In this document: one piece after another, positions 55,100-64,000 of the stretch
Position numbering within the stretch: the stretch's first letter is position 1
How the letters are laid out: the number at the start of each line of letters is the position of its first letter
Source: a bacterium
Lineage (GTDB): Bacteria; Chloroflexota; Anaerolineae; Caldilineales; Caldilineaceae
Direction: 5' to 3'
DNA length: 64,000 bases
Assembly: GCA_016124945.1 (NCBI GenBank)
Contig: WGMT01000026.1
Span: 16,184 to 80,183, forward strand
Position numbers and translations under genes: made by a program
Notes under the pieces: generated by a model
What the model was told of the DNA's origin: nothing
The model's input: only the letters and a program-made list of their open reading frames with translations
Databases searched by the model: none

Positions 55100-56587
55100 A
55101 TGTCGCAAATGTATACGGCACTTACTGAAGTCGGCCAGGAACGCAGCAAACCCGGGCTACAGATCACGCCACAGTCTCAACGCCGCCTATTTTTGGGGAC
55201 GCTGGTACTGGCAGATGCGGCTATGCTCGGGTTGGCCTTCTGGCTTGCCTACTGGGTGCGCTTTTACTCGAATCTACCTTTCTTTGATCTAGAAGTGGTG
55301 CCCTCACTGCCCTATTACTCAGCCGTCTCCATCGCTCTCACAGGCATGTGGATAACCTGTTTCTGGGTCTTCCGCCTATACGAATGGGAAAACCTCTTGG
55401 GCGGTTTTCAGGAATATTCACGCCTTGCCAATGCCTGCACTGTGGCAACAGGGCTGGTTGCCGTGCTCTCTTTTGTGAATCTCGAATTCGTAATTGCCCG
55501 TGGCTGGTTGCTGTTGGCGCTCTTTTTAACCTTTATTCTCACCGGCGGCGCGCGCTTCTGGCTGCGGCGCATTGTCTACCAACTGCGGGCTAAGGGCTAC
55601 TTTGTGGTGCCTGCACTGGTGGTTGGGCACAACGGCGAAGCCATTGCACTGGCGCAACAACTGGCCGGCTGGAAGACCTCTGGGCTGCATGTGGTAGGCC
55701 TGGTGAGCGATGCGCTGCCTGTCAATTCACTGGCTGCCCCCAACCTCGCGGTTGTAGGCAATGTGAGTTCACTCCAATCGCTGGTAAGCAAGTACGGCGT
55801 CGAAGAGGTGATCGTCGCCTCGTCTTCGCTCCCGTCGGGCCAGTTGCTTGAGATCTTCCGGCAGTTCGGTGGTCAGAGTTCGGTTGCACTGCGCATGTCT
55901 TCGGGCCTGTTCGACATCTTCACAACTGGGCTACGGATCAGTTCAATGGGGTACGTCCCCTTGATAAGTGTGGACAAGGTGCGCTTATCGCTGCCTGAAA
56001 TGCTCTTGAAGGGCGCGCTGGACCGGTTCGGCGCTTTCTGCGGCTTGCTCATGCTGGCCCCGTTGATGGCTGCAATTGCGCTGGCGGTGCGGCTGGATTC
56101 ACCAGGGCCGGTGGTCTACAAGCGTCGCGTCCTCGGCTGCGGTGGCGAAACCTTCGACGCACTCAAATTCCGCACCATGCACGTCAACGGTGACGATCTG
56201 CTCACCAACGAGGAACGCCAGATCTTGCAGCGTGAACACAAGCTCAAAGACGATCCGCGCATCACCCGGGTGGGCAACATCCTGCGCAAGTACAGCCTGG
56301 ACGAACTGCCGCAGCTCGTGAATGTGCTCATGGGGCAGATGAGCCTGATCGGCCCCCGTATGATCACCGTCAGCGAAAAAGAAAAGTACGGCCAGTGGGA
56401 CATGAACCTGCTCACTGTCAAACCCGGCCTCAGTGGGTTGTGGCAGGTGAGTGGACGTTCGGACCTGAGCTACGAAGAACGTGTGCGCCTGGACATGTAC
56501 TACATCCGCAACTACACCATCTGGCTCGACATTCAACTGCTCTTGCGCACGGTGCTGGTTGTTTTTCAGGGCAGAGGCGCTTACTAA
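55100..56587 (+). CDS. Undecaprenyl-phosphate sugar phosphotransferase (WcaJ/EpsB type), initiating transferase
   Basis: A 495-residue polyisoprenyl-phosphate hexose-1-phosphate transferase that starts glycan assembly at the inner membrane. Four N-terminal helices (about 35-170) are followed by a CoA-binding-like Rossmann part (LVVGHNGEAIALAQQL), a fifth hydrophobic segment, and the bacterial sugar-transferase domain. That domain has SPGPVVYKRRVLG, FDALKFRTM, YSLDELPQLVNVLMGQMSLIGPR and KPGLSGLWQVSGRSD. ATG 55100 has GGAG upstream; ATGs at 55028 and 55046 would add up to 24 residues. It heads the last operon region before the heptose genes. Confidence 0.92.
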   Translation: MSQMYTALTEVGQERSKPGLQITPQSQRRLFLGTLVLADAAMLGLAFWLAYWVRFYSNLPFFDLEVVPSLPYYSAVSIALTGMWITCFWVFRLYEWENLLGGFQEYSRLANACTVATGLVAVLSFVNLEFVIARGWLLLALFLTFILTGGARFWLRRIVYQLRAKGYFVVPALVVGHNGEAIALAQQLAGWKTSGLHVVGLVSDALPVNSLAAPNLAVVGNVSSLQSLVSKYGVEEVIVASSSLPSGQLLEIFRQFGGQSSVALRMSSGLFDIFTTGLRISSMGYVPLISVDKVRLSLPEMLLKGALDRFGAFCGLLMLAPLMAAIALAVRLDSPGPVVYKRRVLGCGGETFDALKFRTMHVNGDDLLTNEERQILQREHKLKDDPRITRVGNILRKYSLDELPQLVNVLMGQMSLIGPRMITVSEKEKYGQWDMNLLTVKPGLSGLWQVSGRSDLSYEERVRLDMYYIRNYTIWLDIQLLLRTVLVVFQGRGAY

Positions 56588-56607
56588 GTTGTTTTCTCAC
56601 TCTGTTC

Positions 56608-56679
56608 GTAGGATGGGTTCCGACTGCCGAATTCGGCGTGACGCCCAGAGTGAGTTCACGCAGTTGGAACCCATCCTAC
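56608..56679. repeat. 19-bp-arm palindrome downstream of the initiating transferase
   Basis: GTAGGATGGGTTCCGACTG (56608-56626) pairs with 56661-56679 with one mismatch. The loop includes the palindrome CCGAATTCGG, and CTCACTCTG (56596-56604) can alternatively pair with CAGAGTGAG (56646-56654). Confidence 0.75.
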
Positions 56680-56698
56680 AGGGGCGAGAGCGAACACA

Positions 56699-56725
56699 CT
56701 GCTGCGCACTGTAATTTCAGGATAG
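56699..56725 (-). repeat. 27-bp repeat at the left edge of the heptose operon
   Basis: The complement begins CTATCCTGAAAT and ends GCGCAGCAG. It matches 59670-59696 in 24 of 27 positions in inverted orientation, so the two copies bracket the four heptose genes. Confidence 0.75.
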
Positions 56726-56743
56726 TGATTTTAGGAGACGCGA

Positions 56744-57736
56744 GTGATTATTTCACGCACACCGTTACGTATCAGCTTTTTGGGCGGCGGCAGCGATTTA
56801 CCGGCCTTCTACCACGATGAAGCGGGCGCCGTCATCGGCACCGCCATCGACAAATACATCTACATCACGGTCAATCGCAAGTTCGATCACAAAATCCGGG
56901 CCAGCTACTCCGTCACTGAGATGGTGGACAGCGTCGGCGACCTGAAGCACGAGTTGATCCGTGAAGCAATGCGGTTGGTGGGCATCGACGGCGGCATCGA
57001 GATCACATCCATCTCCGACATCCCGTCACAGGGGACAGGGTTAGGCTCCTCTAGTTCATATACGGTGGGCCTGCTCAATGCGCTCTACGCCTACAAGGGC
57101 AAGCTCGTGGGTGCAGAGCGGCTGGCGAATGAAGCCTGTCGCATCGAAATTGACATCTGCGGCAAGCCCATCGGCAAACAGGATCAATATCTGGCCGCCT
57201 ACGGTGGCTTCAAATACGTACAGTTCTTCCCCGACGAACATGTCGAGGTGATGCCCGTCCTTTGCAATCACAAGTTGACGCAGCAGATCGAATCCAATCT
57301 GCTACTGCTCTATACCGGTATGACCCGCTCGGCCGACACCATCCTCGCCCAGCAATCGCACAATACGCGCAACGGCAACAATGCTCGCCAGAGCCTACGC
57401 CGCATGGTAAAGCTGGCCGAAACCCTACGCGCCGATCTGGGTGACGGCAAGACCGAGTGTTTCGGTCATTATCTACACGAAGGATGGATGGAGAAACGTT
57501 CCCTGGCCGAGGGGGTGAGCAACCCACAATTGGATCGTTGGTACAACACCGCGCTGGAACACGGGGCACGCGGCGGCAAGATCCTCGGTGCAGGCGGCGG
57601 TGGTTTTCTACTCGTCGACGCAGCACCAGAACATCATGGAGCCATCATCGCAGCCTTACCCGAACTGATGCCGGTTCCTTTCCAATTTGAACCTCAAGGA
57701 AGCCGAATCATCTACGTCGAAGGAGAAGACCATTAA
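56744..57736 (+). CDS. hddA: D-glycero-alpha-D-manno-heptose 7-phosphate kinase (HddA-like GHMP kinase)
   Basis: A 330-residue GHMP-family kinase. MIISRTPLRISFLGGGSDLPAFY is the typical HddA start, and SQGTGLGSSSSYTVGLLNAL (about 95-114) is the ATP-binding loop. The C-terminal GGKILGAGGGGFLL is the third GHMP motif. It phosphorylates heptose 7-phosphate at C1 to the 1,7-bisphosphate in the GDP-heptose route. The GTG start follows AGGAG. The stop overlaps the gmhA start by one base, and the other three enzymes of the route follow, which makes the assignment firm. Confidence 0.92.
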   Translation: MIISRTPLRISFLGGGSDLPAFYHDEAGAVIGTAIDKYIYITVNRKFDHKIRASYSVTEMVDSVGDLKHELIREAMRLVGIDGGIEITSISDIPSQGTGLGSSSSYTVGLLNALYAYKGKLVGAERLANEACRIEIDICGKPIGKQDQYLAAYGGFKYVQFFPDEHVEVMPVLCNHKLTQQIESNLLLLYTGMTRSADTILAQQSHNTRNGNNARQSLRRMVKLAETLRADLGDGKTECFGHYLHEGWMEKRSLAEGVSNPQLDRWYNTALEHGARGGKILGAGGGGFLLVDAAPEHHGAIIAALPELMPVPFQFEPQGSRIIYVEGEDH

Positions 57737-58449
57737 TGTCGATCGCAAGCACAAGCTTCATGGAAGAGTACATGGCCGGTATCAAGCGTTCGCTTGACAA
57801 CATTCCCGCCCACCAGATGACCGCTGTGGCCGAAATGTTGCTCGAAGCCTATCGGCAAGATCGCCTGGTGGCTGTGTTGGGCAACGGCGGCAGTGCGGCA
57901 ACAGCATCGCACATGGCCTGCGACATGGGCAAAACGATTTTGGGCACCAACTTCGCCGCCAATCGTCCCCGTTTTCGAGTGATGTCACTCAACGACAACA
58001 TGCCCCTGATCACGGCCTGGGCCAACGATGTCTCCTACGAACGTGTCTTCTCTGAGCAGGTGCGTACATGGATGAACCCCGCCGATGTGCTGATTGTCAT
58101 CAGCGGCAGCGGCAACTCGGCCAACGTTGTGGCAGCCGTCGAAGCAGCGCGTGAACGTGGCGTCTACACCATCGGCTTGCTTGGCTTCAATGGCGGCCGG
58201 CTCAAGGAAATGGTTGATTACGCCGTCATCGTGCCTAGCAACAACTACGGCTACATCGAAGATCTACACATGATCTTCGTACACATGCTCACAGCGTACA
58301 TCCGCGAAGTTATCAACAACGATCAGAAGTGGCAGTTCATCGCCGCCCGTGGAGATTCTTATGACGAAAGCACTCATTTTGGCGGCTGGCGAGGGTACGC
58401 GTTTACGGCCTCTGACCTTGCAGCGGCCAAAGCCAATGCTGCCGATTAA
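57736..58449 (+). CDS. gmhA: Sedoheptulose 7-phosphate isomerase (GmhA, SIS domain)
   Basis: A 237-residue SIS-domain enzyme turning sedoheptulose 7-phosphate into D-glycero-D-manno-heptose 7-phosphate. Motifs are AVLGNGGSAATASHMACDMGK (about 46-66) and VLIVISGSGNSANVVAA (about 117-133), with GYIEDLHMIFVHML near residue 180. The fold should finish near residue 208. The last 30 residues (DESTHFGGWRGYAFTASDL and following) are read from the start of hddC in another frame, an 89-bp overlap that suggests loss of the original stop. Confidence 0.92.
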   Translation: MSIASTSFMEEYMAGIKRSLDNIPAHQMTAVAEMLLEAYRQDRLVAVLGNGGSAATASHMACDMGKTILGTNFAANRPRFRVMSLNDNMPLITAWANDVSYERVFSEQVRTWMNPADVLIVISGSGNSANVVAAVEAARERGVYTIGLLGFNGGRLKEMVDYAVIVPSNNYGYIEDLHMIFVHMLTAYIREVINNDQKWQFIAARGDSYDESTHFGGWRGYAFTASDLAAAKANAAD

Positions 58450-59110
58450 CGGCAAACCGCTCCTACAACACACAGTCGAGTGGTTGCGTGGTTATGGGGT
58501 TGAAGAGATTGCCATGAACCTGCACTACAAACCTGAGACCATTTTCGAACACTTTGGGGATGGGCGGGCGCTGGGGGTTGAGCTTGTCTACGCCGTCGAA
58601 ACTGAGTTATTGGGCACAGCCGGGGCTGTACGCAATCTAAAAAGCTTCTTGGAAGACGACGGCCCATTTGTCCTCGTCTACGGTGACGTGCTCACCGACC
58701 TGGATCTAGGACAGTTGCTACGGTTCCATCAGCAGGTAGTGGCAAATGACCCATCTGCCCGTATCACCCTGAGCCTCTACTCAGTGCCGAACCCAACCGA
58801 AGTCGGCCTCGTAGATCTAGGACCAAACGGCAAAGTGCGCCGTTTCGTCGAAAAACCAAAAGCCGAAGAGGTCTTCACCGATTTGGCCAACGCCGGCATT
58901 CTCGTGATTGAGCCAAGCGTCATCGAACAGATTCCCGAAAACTCGTTCTACGACTTCGGCCACCATCTCTTCCCGGCGCTTCTGGCCGCAGGCGAATCGA
59001 TCTATGGATGGAAAGTACCCGATGGAACCTACCTGCTGGATATCGGAACACCGGAAAAATACGAACAGGCACAACATGACTTTCCCATTGCAGCCGGCCA
59101 TCTTCCTTGA
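58361..59110 (+). CDS. hddC: D-glycero-alpha-D-manno-heptose 1-phosphate guanylyltransferase (HddC-like nucleotidyltransferase)
   Basis: A 249-residue nucleotidyltransferase with ALILAAGEGTRLRPLTLQRP at the start (signature G-x-G-T-R-x-R-P-x-T), KPMLPINGKPLLQ, VYGDVLTDLD and VEKPKAEE. In this context it should make GDP-heptose from heptose 1-phosphate and GTP; by sequence alone other sugar 1-phosphates are possible. ATG 58361 has GGAG upstream and the fold begins at once. It overlaps gmhA by 89 bp and gmhB by 35 bp. Confidence 0.87.
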   Translation: MTKALILAAGEGTRLRPLTLQRPKPMLPINGKPLLQHTVEWLRGYGVEEIAMNLHYKPETIFEHFGDGRALGVELVYAVETELLGTAGAVRNLKSFLEDDGPFVLVYGDVLTDLDLGQLLRFHQQVVANDPSARITLSLYSVPNPTEVGLVDLGPNGKVRRFVEKPKAEEVFTDLANAGILVIEPSVIEQIPENSFYDFGHHLFPALLAAGESIYGWKVPDGTYLLDIGTPEKYEQAQHDFPIAAGHLP

Positions 59111-59666
59111 TCGCGACGGTGTCATCAACGAAAACCGCGACGACTATGTAAAGTCTTGGGCCGAATTCCGTTTCTTGCCCGGCGCATTAGCAGCCATCTG
59201 CAATCTGGCCAAACTCCGACGCCCCATCGTCGTGATCACCAACCAGTCGGCCATCGGGCGCGGTTACGTCTCCCACGACGTCGTTGACGAGATCCACCAA
59301 CGGATGATCAGCGCCGTCATCAATGCGGGCGGACAGATCGACGCTGTGCTTTACTGCCCACACCAACCAGATGAACATTGCAGTTGCCGCAAACCCAAAC
59401 CAGGCATGTTGCGCAAGGCTGCCGCACAACTACAGATTGATCTGGCGCAAAGTTTCTTTGTGGGCGACGCTGAATCCGATGTGTTGGCTGCTCAGCGCGC
59501 CGGTTGTCTGCCGATCCTCGTGCATACAGGACGCGGACAAAACGAGGAAAAAAAATTGCAGGCACACAAAACATCCGGCTACCAACCCTGTGACGATCTG
59601 GCCACCGCCGCTGATTGGATCGCGACCCAGCTAAATTTCCAAAGGCAACACTTTCGTCTCTCGTAA
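59076..59666 (+). CDS. gmhB: D-glycero-D-manno-heptose 1,7-bisphosphate 7-phosphatase (GmhB, HAD family)
   Basis: A 196-residue HAD-IIIA phosphatase. The nucleophile motif is FLDRDGVINE (Asp11/Asp13 region), the second motif ends in ITNQSAIGRG, and motif IV is FVGDAESDVLAAQRAG. A zinc-binding loop CPHQPDEHCSCRKPKPGM is typical of GmhB. It removes the C7 phosphate so HddC can activate the sugar. The ATG at 59076 overlaps hddC by 35 bp. It completes the GDP-heptose gene set. Confidence 0.92.
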   Translation: MTFPLQPAIFLDRDGVINENRDDYVKSWAEFRFLPGALAAICNLAKLRRPIVVITNQSAIGRGYVSHDVVDEIHQRMISAVINAGGQIDAVLYCPHQPDEHCSCRKPKPGMLRKAAAQLQIDLAQSFFVGDAESDVLAAQRAGCLPILVHTGRGQNEEKKLQAHKTSGYQPCDDLATAADWIATQLNFQRQHFRLS

Positions 59667-59669
59667 GTC

Positions 59670-59750
59670 TCTATCCTGAAATCACGCTGCGCAGCAGGGC
59701 GCCCACTTTACAGTAGCGTGATTCGTCGGGCTGCTGTGAATTTCTGGATA
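59670..59750 (+). repeat. Multi-stem repeat at the right edge of the heptose operon
   Basis: The first 27 bp (59670-59696) are the inverted partner of 56699-56725. Within the unit, CTATCCTGAAATCAC (59670-59684) pairs imperfectly with GTGAATTTCTGGATAG (59735-59750), and TCACGCT/AGCGTGA (59681-59687 and 59713-59719) can also pair. It starts 3 bp after the gmhB stop. Confidence 0.72.
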
Positions 59751-59822
59751 GAATTTAATACAGTACACAGCCCCACCCTTAGCCAACAGGTACACAAGCA
59801 CGACACACCAGCAATTTTGACC

Positions 59823-59851
59823 AAACGGCGAGTCTTCATGTCTCGCCGTTT
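59823..59851. terminator. Terminator-like hairpin downstream of the heptose operon
   Basis: AAACGGCGAG (59823-59832) pairs with CTCGCCGTTT (59842-59851) around a 9-nt loop. It resembles the stem at 54821 but has a short T-run. Confidence 0.7.
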
Positions 59852-59987
59852 AGTATTGGGCAATTTTTCATAGGAAACCGCATTTTTTATATATTCAACA
59901 TACAATTAAAATCAACAAATTGTAAGCAAAATATTTATGTTTATAACGTATAGTACCAGCATACCACTCTTCACACATTCGGTTCTG

Positions 59988-60016
59988 TTGACATCTACAG
60001 CGCGGTTTCCTATTGA
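59988..60016 (+). promoter_or_regulatory. Candidate sigma70-type promoter of the surface protein gene
   Basis: TTGACA at 59988-59993 and TATTGA at 60011-60016 with a 17-bp spacer, 140 bp upstream of the ATG at 60156. The stretch 59852-60155 is otherwise AT-rich and non-coding. Confidence 0.42.
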
Positions 60017-60155
60017 GCTGCCGCTTAACGCCGAATCGACGGAAGTAGACCGATGAAGTGTCAACACGGCCTTATGGCGGTTACGCACGAAACTGACATC
60101 CGCCTTGATTAGTCTAGCACAAGCCCATGACCCGATCTGCAGAAAGGACGCCTGG

Positions 60156-63100
60156 ATGAGAAACCACCATACACTGCGCAACCGTAACGAAAGTAAGGTG
60201 CGTAGAACCAAAACACAACTTGGGCTTGGCAGCCTGGTGCTTGCCTTGCTCTTTACACTGGTGGTCCCTGCCTTTAGCAGCGCGCTCCATCTATCCAACA
60301 GCGTGTTGGGTGGTGGCACAGCGGCGGCGGCAGGCACCTACAACGGCACCGCTTTCCGCGACTTCAACGCCGACGGTGTACAAAGTACGCAAGAACCTGG
60401 GCTAGCCGGCGTTGTTGTCACCCTGTATGACAACGCAGGCAACGTGGCCGGCACCGCCATCACCGACGCCAATGGCGACTACAGCATCAGCGCCACAGGA
60501 ACCGGCCCCTACCGTGTCGAGTTCACTCTGCCCGGCGACCCGGCGAACACGCCCGGTGAGTTAATCGACTTTATGCGCCCTGGCGCGGCGGGTGGCACCA
60601 CGGTGCAATTTGTGCTCGACGGCGGCGCCACCGTTGACGTGGGCTTCAACAACCCCGGTCAATACGCGCCGGACGAAGCATTGCCCATTGCCATTGCAGA
60701 ACACAGCAGTGGCTTTCGGCGTTTCATCAACAATCCGCCTAACATTGACCCAACCATCACCACCATTTTGGAGACGTACGGCAGCGACGCTACCTTCGCA
60801 AACAGTGACTCGTACCGAGAGCCGGCCAAGGGCGTCCTCACCGATCAGGATGACACCGGCGGCATCTGGGCCATGGCCTATGATCGCACCAACGAAGTGA
60901 TCTACGCCGGCTCCTTTGTGCGTCGCTTTGTTCCGCTCAAGGGCAACCCCACCACCATCCACCGGCTCGACGTGAGCACAGGGATTGTCACCGACTGGAT
61001 CACACTCGATCCTACACGCCAAGATCCACATGGCCCGAACCCGATCTGGACCGAAGACTTTGATGTCATAAATACGGTTGGCCGCGAAGGCATCGGTGGC
61101 ATGAAGATGGCTGAAGACGGCTCCAGCCTCTTCGCCGTCGATCTCGGCACGCGGACACTCTACAGCATCCCCGTTAACGACGACGGCAGCGCCGGCACAC
61201 CTGTTGCGATTGATCTCGTCAATGGCGCCGGCAGCCCGTACAGCCTCGTCAATAACTGCACAGTGGCAAGCGATTTTCGCCCGTTTGGTCTGGGCATGCG
61301 CGACGGTATCCTTTATCTGGGTGCGGTGTGTAGCGCAGAATCAACCGCCAACAACACCGGGTTGCCCACGAGCAGCCTGAACGGCACCCGTGTGGGTGAT
61401 GTTGACGCCCTCGTTGGCTACGTCTTCACCTTTGACGGCGCCAACTGGTCGCTGCCGATGGACTTCCCGCTGAATTACGAGCGTGGCATCATCAACCGAC
61501 AGGGGCTCAACAGCCCCTGGGCGCGCACCAATCCTATGAACGATGCCCGCTGGGCGCCCTGGGTCTACACCTATCCATTTACCTACCTGCTGACTCCTTT
61601 CGATAGCCGAGAAAGAATCGGCCACTACCCCCAACCCATCATCTCGGAAATCGAGTTCGACAACAACGGCGACATGATCCTCGGCCTGATGGACCGCTAC
61701 GCCCTGATGGACGCCGCCGAGGCGGTTCGCCCCAACAATCAAGGCTCCACCATCGAACCCACCGCCGCCGGTGACATCCTGCGCGCTTGTGTCACCACAC
61801 CTGGTAGCTGGGTGATGGAAAAACTGATTTCCGGCGACACCTCTTGTGACACAGCCGGTGAGATTTCCCACAACGTCCCGCCCAATGACACGCCGCTCGT
61901 CCCTATCGACGAATACTATTACACCGATCAGTACCACGGCTTTAACAACCTTGGTCCAGTCCCAGGCGCTGCCGACATGCCGAACCACTCGGAAGTTGCG
62001 CAGGGTGCCCTGGCCCAGATTCCAGGCCGTGCATTTGTCATCTCAACGGTACAGGATGGGAATTTCAACGCAACACTCAACTTTTATCGTTCGGGCTTGC
62101 ACTGGTACAACAACAGCGACGGCTCCTTCCTGCGTGCTTATGAAGTACGCGACGAACAGATGCGCACCCTCGGCTTCTGGGCTAAAGCCGGCGGCCTGGG
62201 CGACGTAGAACCCCTGGTGCCACCGGCACCCCTTGAAATCGGCAACCGTGTTTGGGTAGATAGCAACTCAAACGGCCGCCAGGACCCCAGCGAAGATGGC
62301 CTCGCCGATGTCATCGTCGAACTCTACCGCGAGATCCCCAACGTCGGCCTGACCAAGGTTGCCCAGACGACAACCGACGCCCAAGGACGCTACATCTTTA
62401 GCTTTGATACAAACGCCAACAGCCCCACGCCCGAGGATTGGTCGTTCAGCACCGACACCTCTGTGCTGCCCAAACAGCAATACGAAGTGCGTGTCAACCT
62501 GACACAAGCTGCCATCTCCGGCCCCGGCTACGTGATCACCACACAAAACAGTGCCGCCGCCGGCAATGACAGCAGCAACAACTTCAACACCGATCTGCGC
62601 GACAGCGACGGCGACAACGGCGTGCTCAACCCCAACCACAGCACCATCGCATACACCACCGGACGCGCCGGCGAAAACAACCACACCCTCGACTTTGGTC
62701 TTCGAGCCAAGCCACCCCTGTTCGACTGGGGCGACCTGCCCGACGGTGTCGCAGGCTCGGCGGACTATGCCACGCTAGACGCCAACAGTGGTCCTTTCCA
62801 CTTTATCGATGGCTTCACCTTCATGGGCGCAGGCGTAGACGACGAGGACGACGGACAGCCCAACGCATCCGCCACCGGTGACGACGCCAACGGCACCCCC
62901 GACGACGAGGACGGTGTCACCTTTGGTGCGCCGCTCATCCCCGGCACCACCGTGCCCGTCACCATCACCACCACGACGGAACTTGGCACCGGCGCGCTCA
63001 GCCTCTTCATCGACTTCAACGGCGACGGCGATTTTGCCGACCCAGGCGAGGTCATTCTCAGCGACGAAGTGGTCAACGACGGCGTGCAGGTGATCCAGGT

Positions 63101-64000
63101 CACCGTCCCCGCCGACGCGGTCAACGTCTTCGGCGTGCGCGCTCGCTTCACCAATGGCCCGCAGCAGGGCGGCGGTAAACCCACCGGCGGCGCGGAGACC
63201 GGCGAAGTTGAAGACTACATCCTGGCGGCGCTGGGCGACTACGTCTGGCTCGACGACAACAAAGACGGCATCCAGAACGAGCCGCTGACGAATGGCGTCA
63301 ACAACGTCACCGTCGAACTGCTCGACGGCCAGGGCAACGTCCTGGCGACGACCACCACCAAGAACGACAGCAACGGCAATCCCGGCTACTACCAATTCCC
63401 CGGCCTGATCCCCGGCACGCCCTACAGCGTTCGCTTCACAGCGCCCGCGGGCTATGGCTTCACCACACAGACCGGCACCATCGACATCAGCAACAACTCC
63501 GACGCCGACCCGGCCACCGGCACGACGGTCAGTGTCACCCTGCAACCAGGCGAACACAACCCGAACATCGACGCCGGGCTTGTGCTGCTCACCTTCGACC
63601 GCGGCGACCTGCCCGACGGCATTGCAGGCTCGGCGGACTACGCCACGCTGCTTGCCAACAACGGCCCCAGCCACATCATCGACGACACCACCTTCCTGGG
63701 TGCCACAGTCGATGCCGAAAGCGACGGCCAGCCCAACGCATCCGCCACCGGTGACGATATCAACGGCACACCCGACGACGAGGACGGTGTCACCTTCGGT
63801 GCGCCGCTGATTCCAGGCACAACCGTCGCCGTCACCATCACCACCAACACGGCGGACGGCGACGGCGCACTCAGCCTCTTCATCGACTTCAACGGTGACG
63901 GCGACTTTGCCGACCCAGGCGAAGTCATCCTGAGCGATTCTGTCGTGGCCGACGGCGTGCAGGTTGTCTCGGTCAACGTACCGGCCACCGCATCCGGCAT
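60156..64000 (+). CDS. Large surface protein with SdrD_B and GEVED repeats, C-terminus beyond the window
   Basis: Open to the window end, with at least 1281 residues. AAGGA lies 8 nt before the ATG. A signal peptide ([20 protein letters not shown]) is followed by an SdrD_B-like beta-sandwich (about 62-140, [30 protein letters not shown]). A long propeller-like region (about 170-690) follows. Then come a second SdrD_B domain (from about 692, [21 protein letters not shown]) and a GEVED domain (about 855-1023: [44 protein letters not shown]). A third SdrD_B and a second GEVED copy continue from there. The Asp-rich DxDxDG loops should bind calcium. It is probably an adhesive or S-layer-like protein; anchoring is not visible. 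Confidence 0.88.
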   Translation, partial: MRNHHTLRNRNESKVRRTKTQLGLGSLVLALLFTLVVPAFSSALHLSNSVLGGGTAAAAGTYNGTAFRDFNADGVQSTQEPGLAGVVVTLYDNAGNVAGTAITDANGDYSISATGTGPYRVEFTLPGDPANTPGELIDFMRPGAAGGTTVQFVLDGGATVDVGFNNPGQYAPDEALPIAIAEHSSGFRRFINNPPNIDPTITTILETYGSDATFANSDSYREPAKGVLTDQDDTGGIWAMAYDRTNEVIYAGSFVRRFVPLKGNPTTIHRLDVSTGIVTDWITLDPTRQDPHGPNPIWTEDFDVINTVGREGIGGMKMAEDGSSLFAVDLGTRTLYSIPVNDDGSAGTPVAIDLVNGAGSPYSLVNNCTVASDFRPFGLGMRDGILYLGAVCSAESTANNTGLPTSSLNGTRVGDVDALVGYVFTFDGANWSLPMDFPLNYERGIINRQGLNSPWARTNPMNDARWAPWVYTYPFTYLLTPFDSRERIGHYPQPIISEIEFDNNGDMILGLMDRYALMDAAEAVRPNNQGSTIEPTAAGDILRACVTTPGSWVMEKLISGDTSCDTAGEISHNVPPNDTPLVPIDEYYYTDQYHGFNNLGPVPGAADMPNHSEVAQGALAQIPGRAFVISTVQDGNFNATLNFYRSGLHWYNNSDGSFLRAYEVRDEQMRTLGFWAKAGGLGDVEPLVPPAPLEIGNRVWVDSNSNGRQDPSEDGLADVIVELYREIPNVGLTKVAQTTTDAQGRYIFSFDTNANSPTPEDWSFSTDTSVLPKQQYEVRVNLTQAAISGPGYVITTQNSAAAGNDSSNNFNTDLRDSDGDNGVLNPNHSTIAYTTGRAGENNHTLDFGLRAKPPLFDWGDLPDGVAGSADYATLDANSGPFHFIDGFTFMGAGVDDEDDGQPNASATGDDANGTPDDEDGVTFGAPLIPGTTVPVTITTTTELGTGALSLFIDFNGDGDFADPGEVILSDEVVNDGVQVIQVTVPADAVNVFGVRARFTNGPQQGGGKPTGGAETGEVEDYILAALGDYVWLDDNKDGIQNEPLTNGVNNVTVELLDGQGNVLATTTTKNDSNGNPGYYQFPGLIPGTPYSVRFTAPAGYGFTTQTGTIDISNNSDADPATGTTVSVTLQPGEHNPNIDAGLVLLTFDRGDLPDGIAGSADYATLLANNGPSHIIDDTTFLGATVDAESDGQPNASATGDDINGTPDDEDGVTFGAPLIPGTTVAVTITTNTADGDGALSLFIDFNGDGDFADPGEVILSDSVVADGVQVVSVNVPATASG
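62721..64000 (+). repeat. GEVED-SdrD_B tandem module repeat in the surface protein gene
   Basis: The unit starting at codons FDWGDLPDG (62721) recurs at FDRGDLPDG (63594), a period of 873 bp (291 codons), with clear DNA-level identity. The second copy is cut by the window end, so more copies may follow. Confidence 0.85.

Noticed and set aside
59912..60337. 141-codon minus-strand open frame upstream of the surface protein
   Set aside because: It spans an AT-rich intergenic part and the signal peptide coding region of the plus-strand gene; no ribosome site or family pattern.

Overview
The window reads as a bacterial chromosome fragment of moderate to high GC, with AT-rich intergenic islands. 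Secreted proteins with Thr/Pro (TPTP-type) linkers, a choice-of-anchor-A type C-terminus, GTG and TTG starts and large exopolysaccharide gene sets fit Chloroflexota (Anaerolineae, perhaps Caldilineales). This is inferred from gene style; there is no rRNA or other marker here to prove it. I found no rRNA, tRNA, CRISPR array or complete insertion sequence.

Positions 1-9.7 kb are housekeeping and signalling genes: a partial CtaG-type membrane protein and an AEC transporter (minus strand), glnS, a hybrid histidine kinase, a caspase-like protease, a DUF362 protein, a zinc-independent MDR oxidoreductase and an OmpR-type response regulator. A 128-bp MITE-like element with terminal inverted repeats and a 6-bp target duplication lies at 8.4 kb. 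A minus-strand secreted DNRLRE/TolB-propeller protein follows, facing the response regulator across a strong terminator.

Positions 12.2-59.7 kb are a very large surface-glycan locus, almost all on the plus strand. It holds sugar-nucleotide modification genes (Gfo/Idh dehydrogenase, DegT aminotransferase, hexapeptide acetyltransferase and a WecB/WbpI-type 2-epimerase, together able to make a 2,3-diacetamido sugar). It also holds about eight glycosyltransferases, several polytopic GT-C-like proteins, a Wzx flippase, an O-antigen polymerase/ligase, a fused Wzz-BY-kinase and a WcaJ-type initiating phosphotransferase. A complete four-gene GDP-D-glycero-alpha-D-manno-heptose set closes the locus. 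Interspersed are large secreted proteins (one of 2305 residues), a radical SAM/B12 enzyme and a degenerate phosphodiesterase-fold protein. From 60.2 kb a large SdrD_B/GEVED surface protein runs off the window.

The most unusual signal is non-coding. Junctions inside the glycan locus are filled by inverted arrays of 7-bp (in one case 8-bp) tandem repeats. The three simplest copies have exactly four repeats on the left, a core of exactly 85 nt, and an inverted array ending 13-23 nt before the next start codon. Three operon heads (12.2, 35.3 and 54.9 kb) share a 31-bp motif with ATTCT half-sites 22 bp apart and a -10-like hexamer at a fixed distance, suggesting a dedicated regulator or sigma factor. 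Two 66-nt hairpins show paired base changes, and the heptose operon is bracketed by 27-bp inverted repeats.
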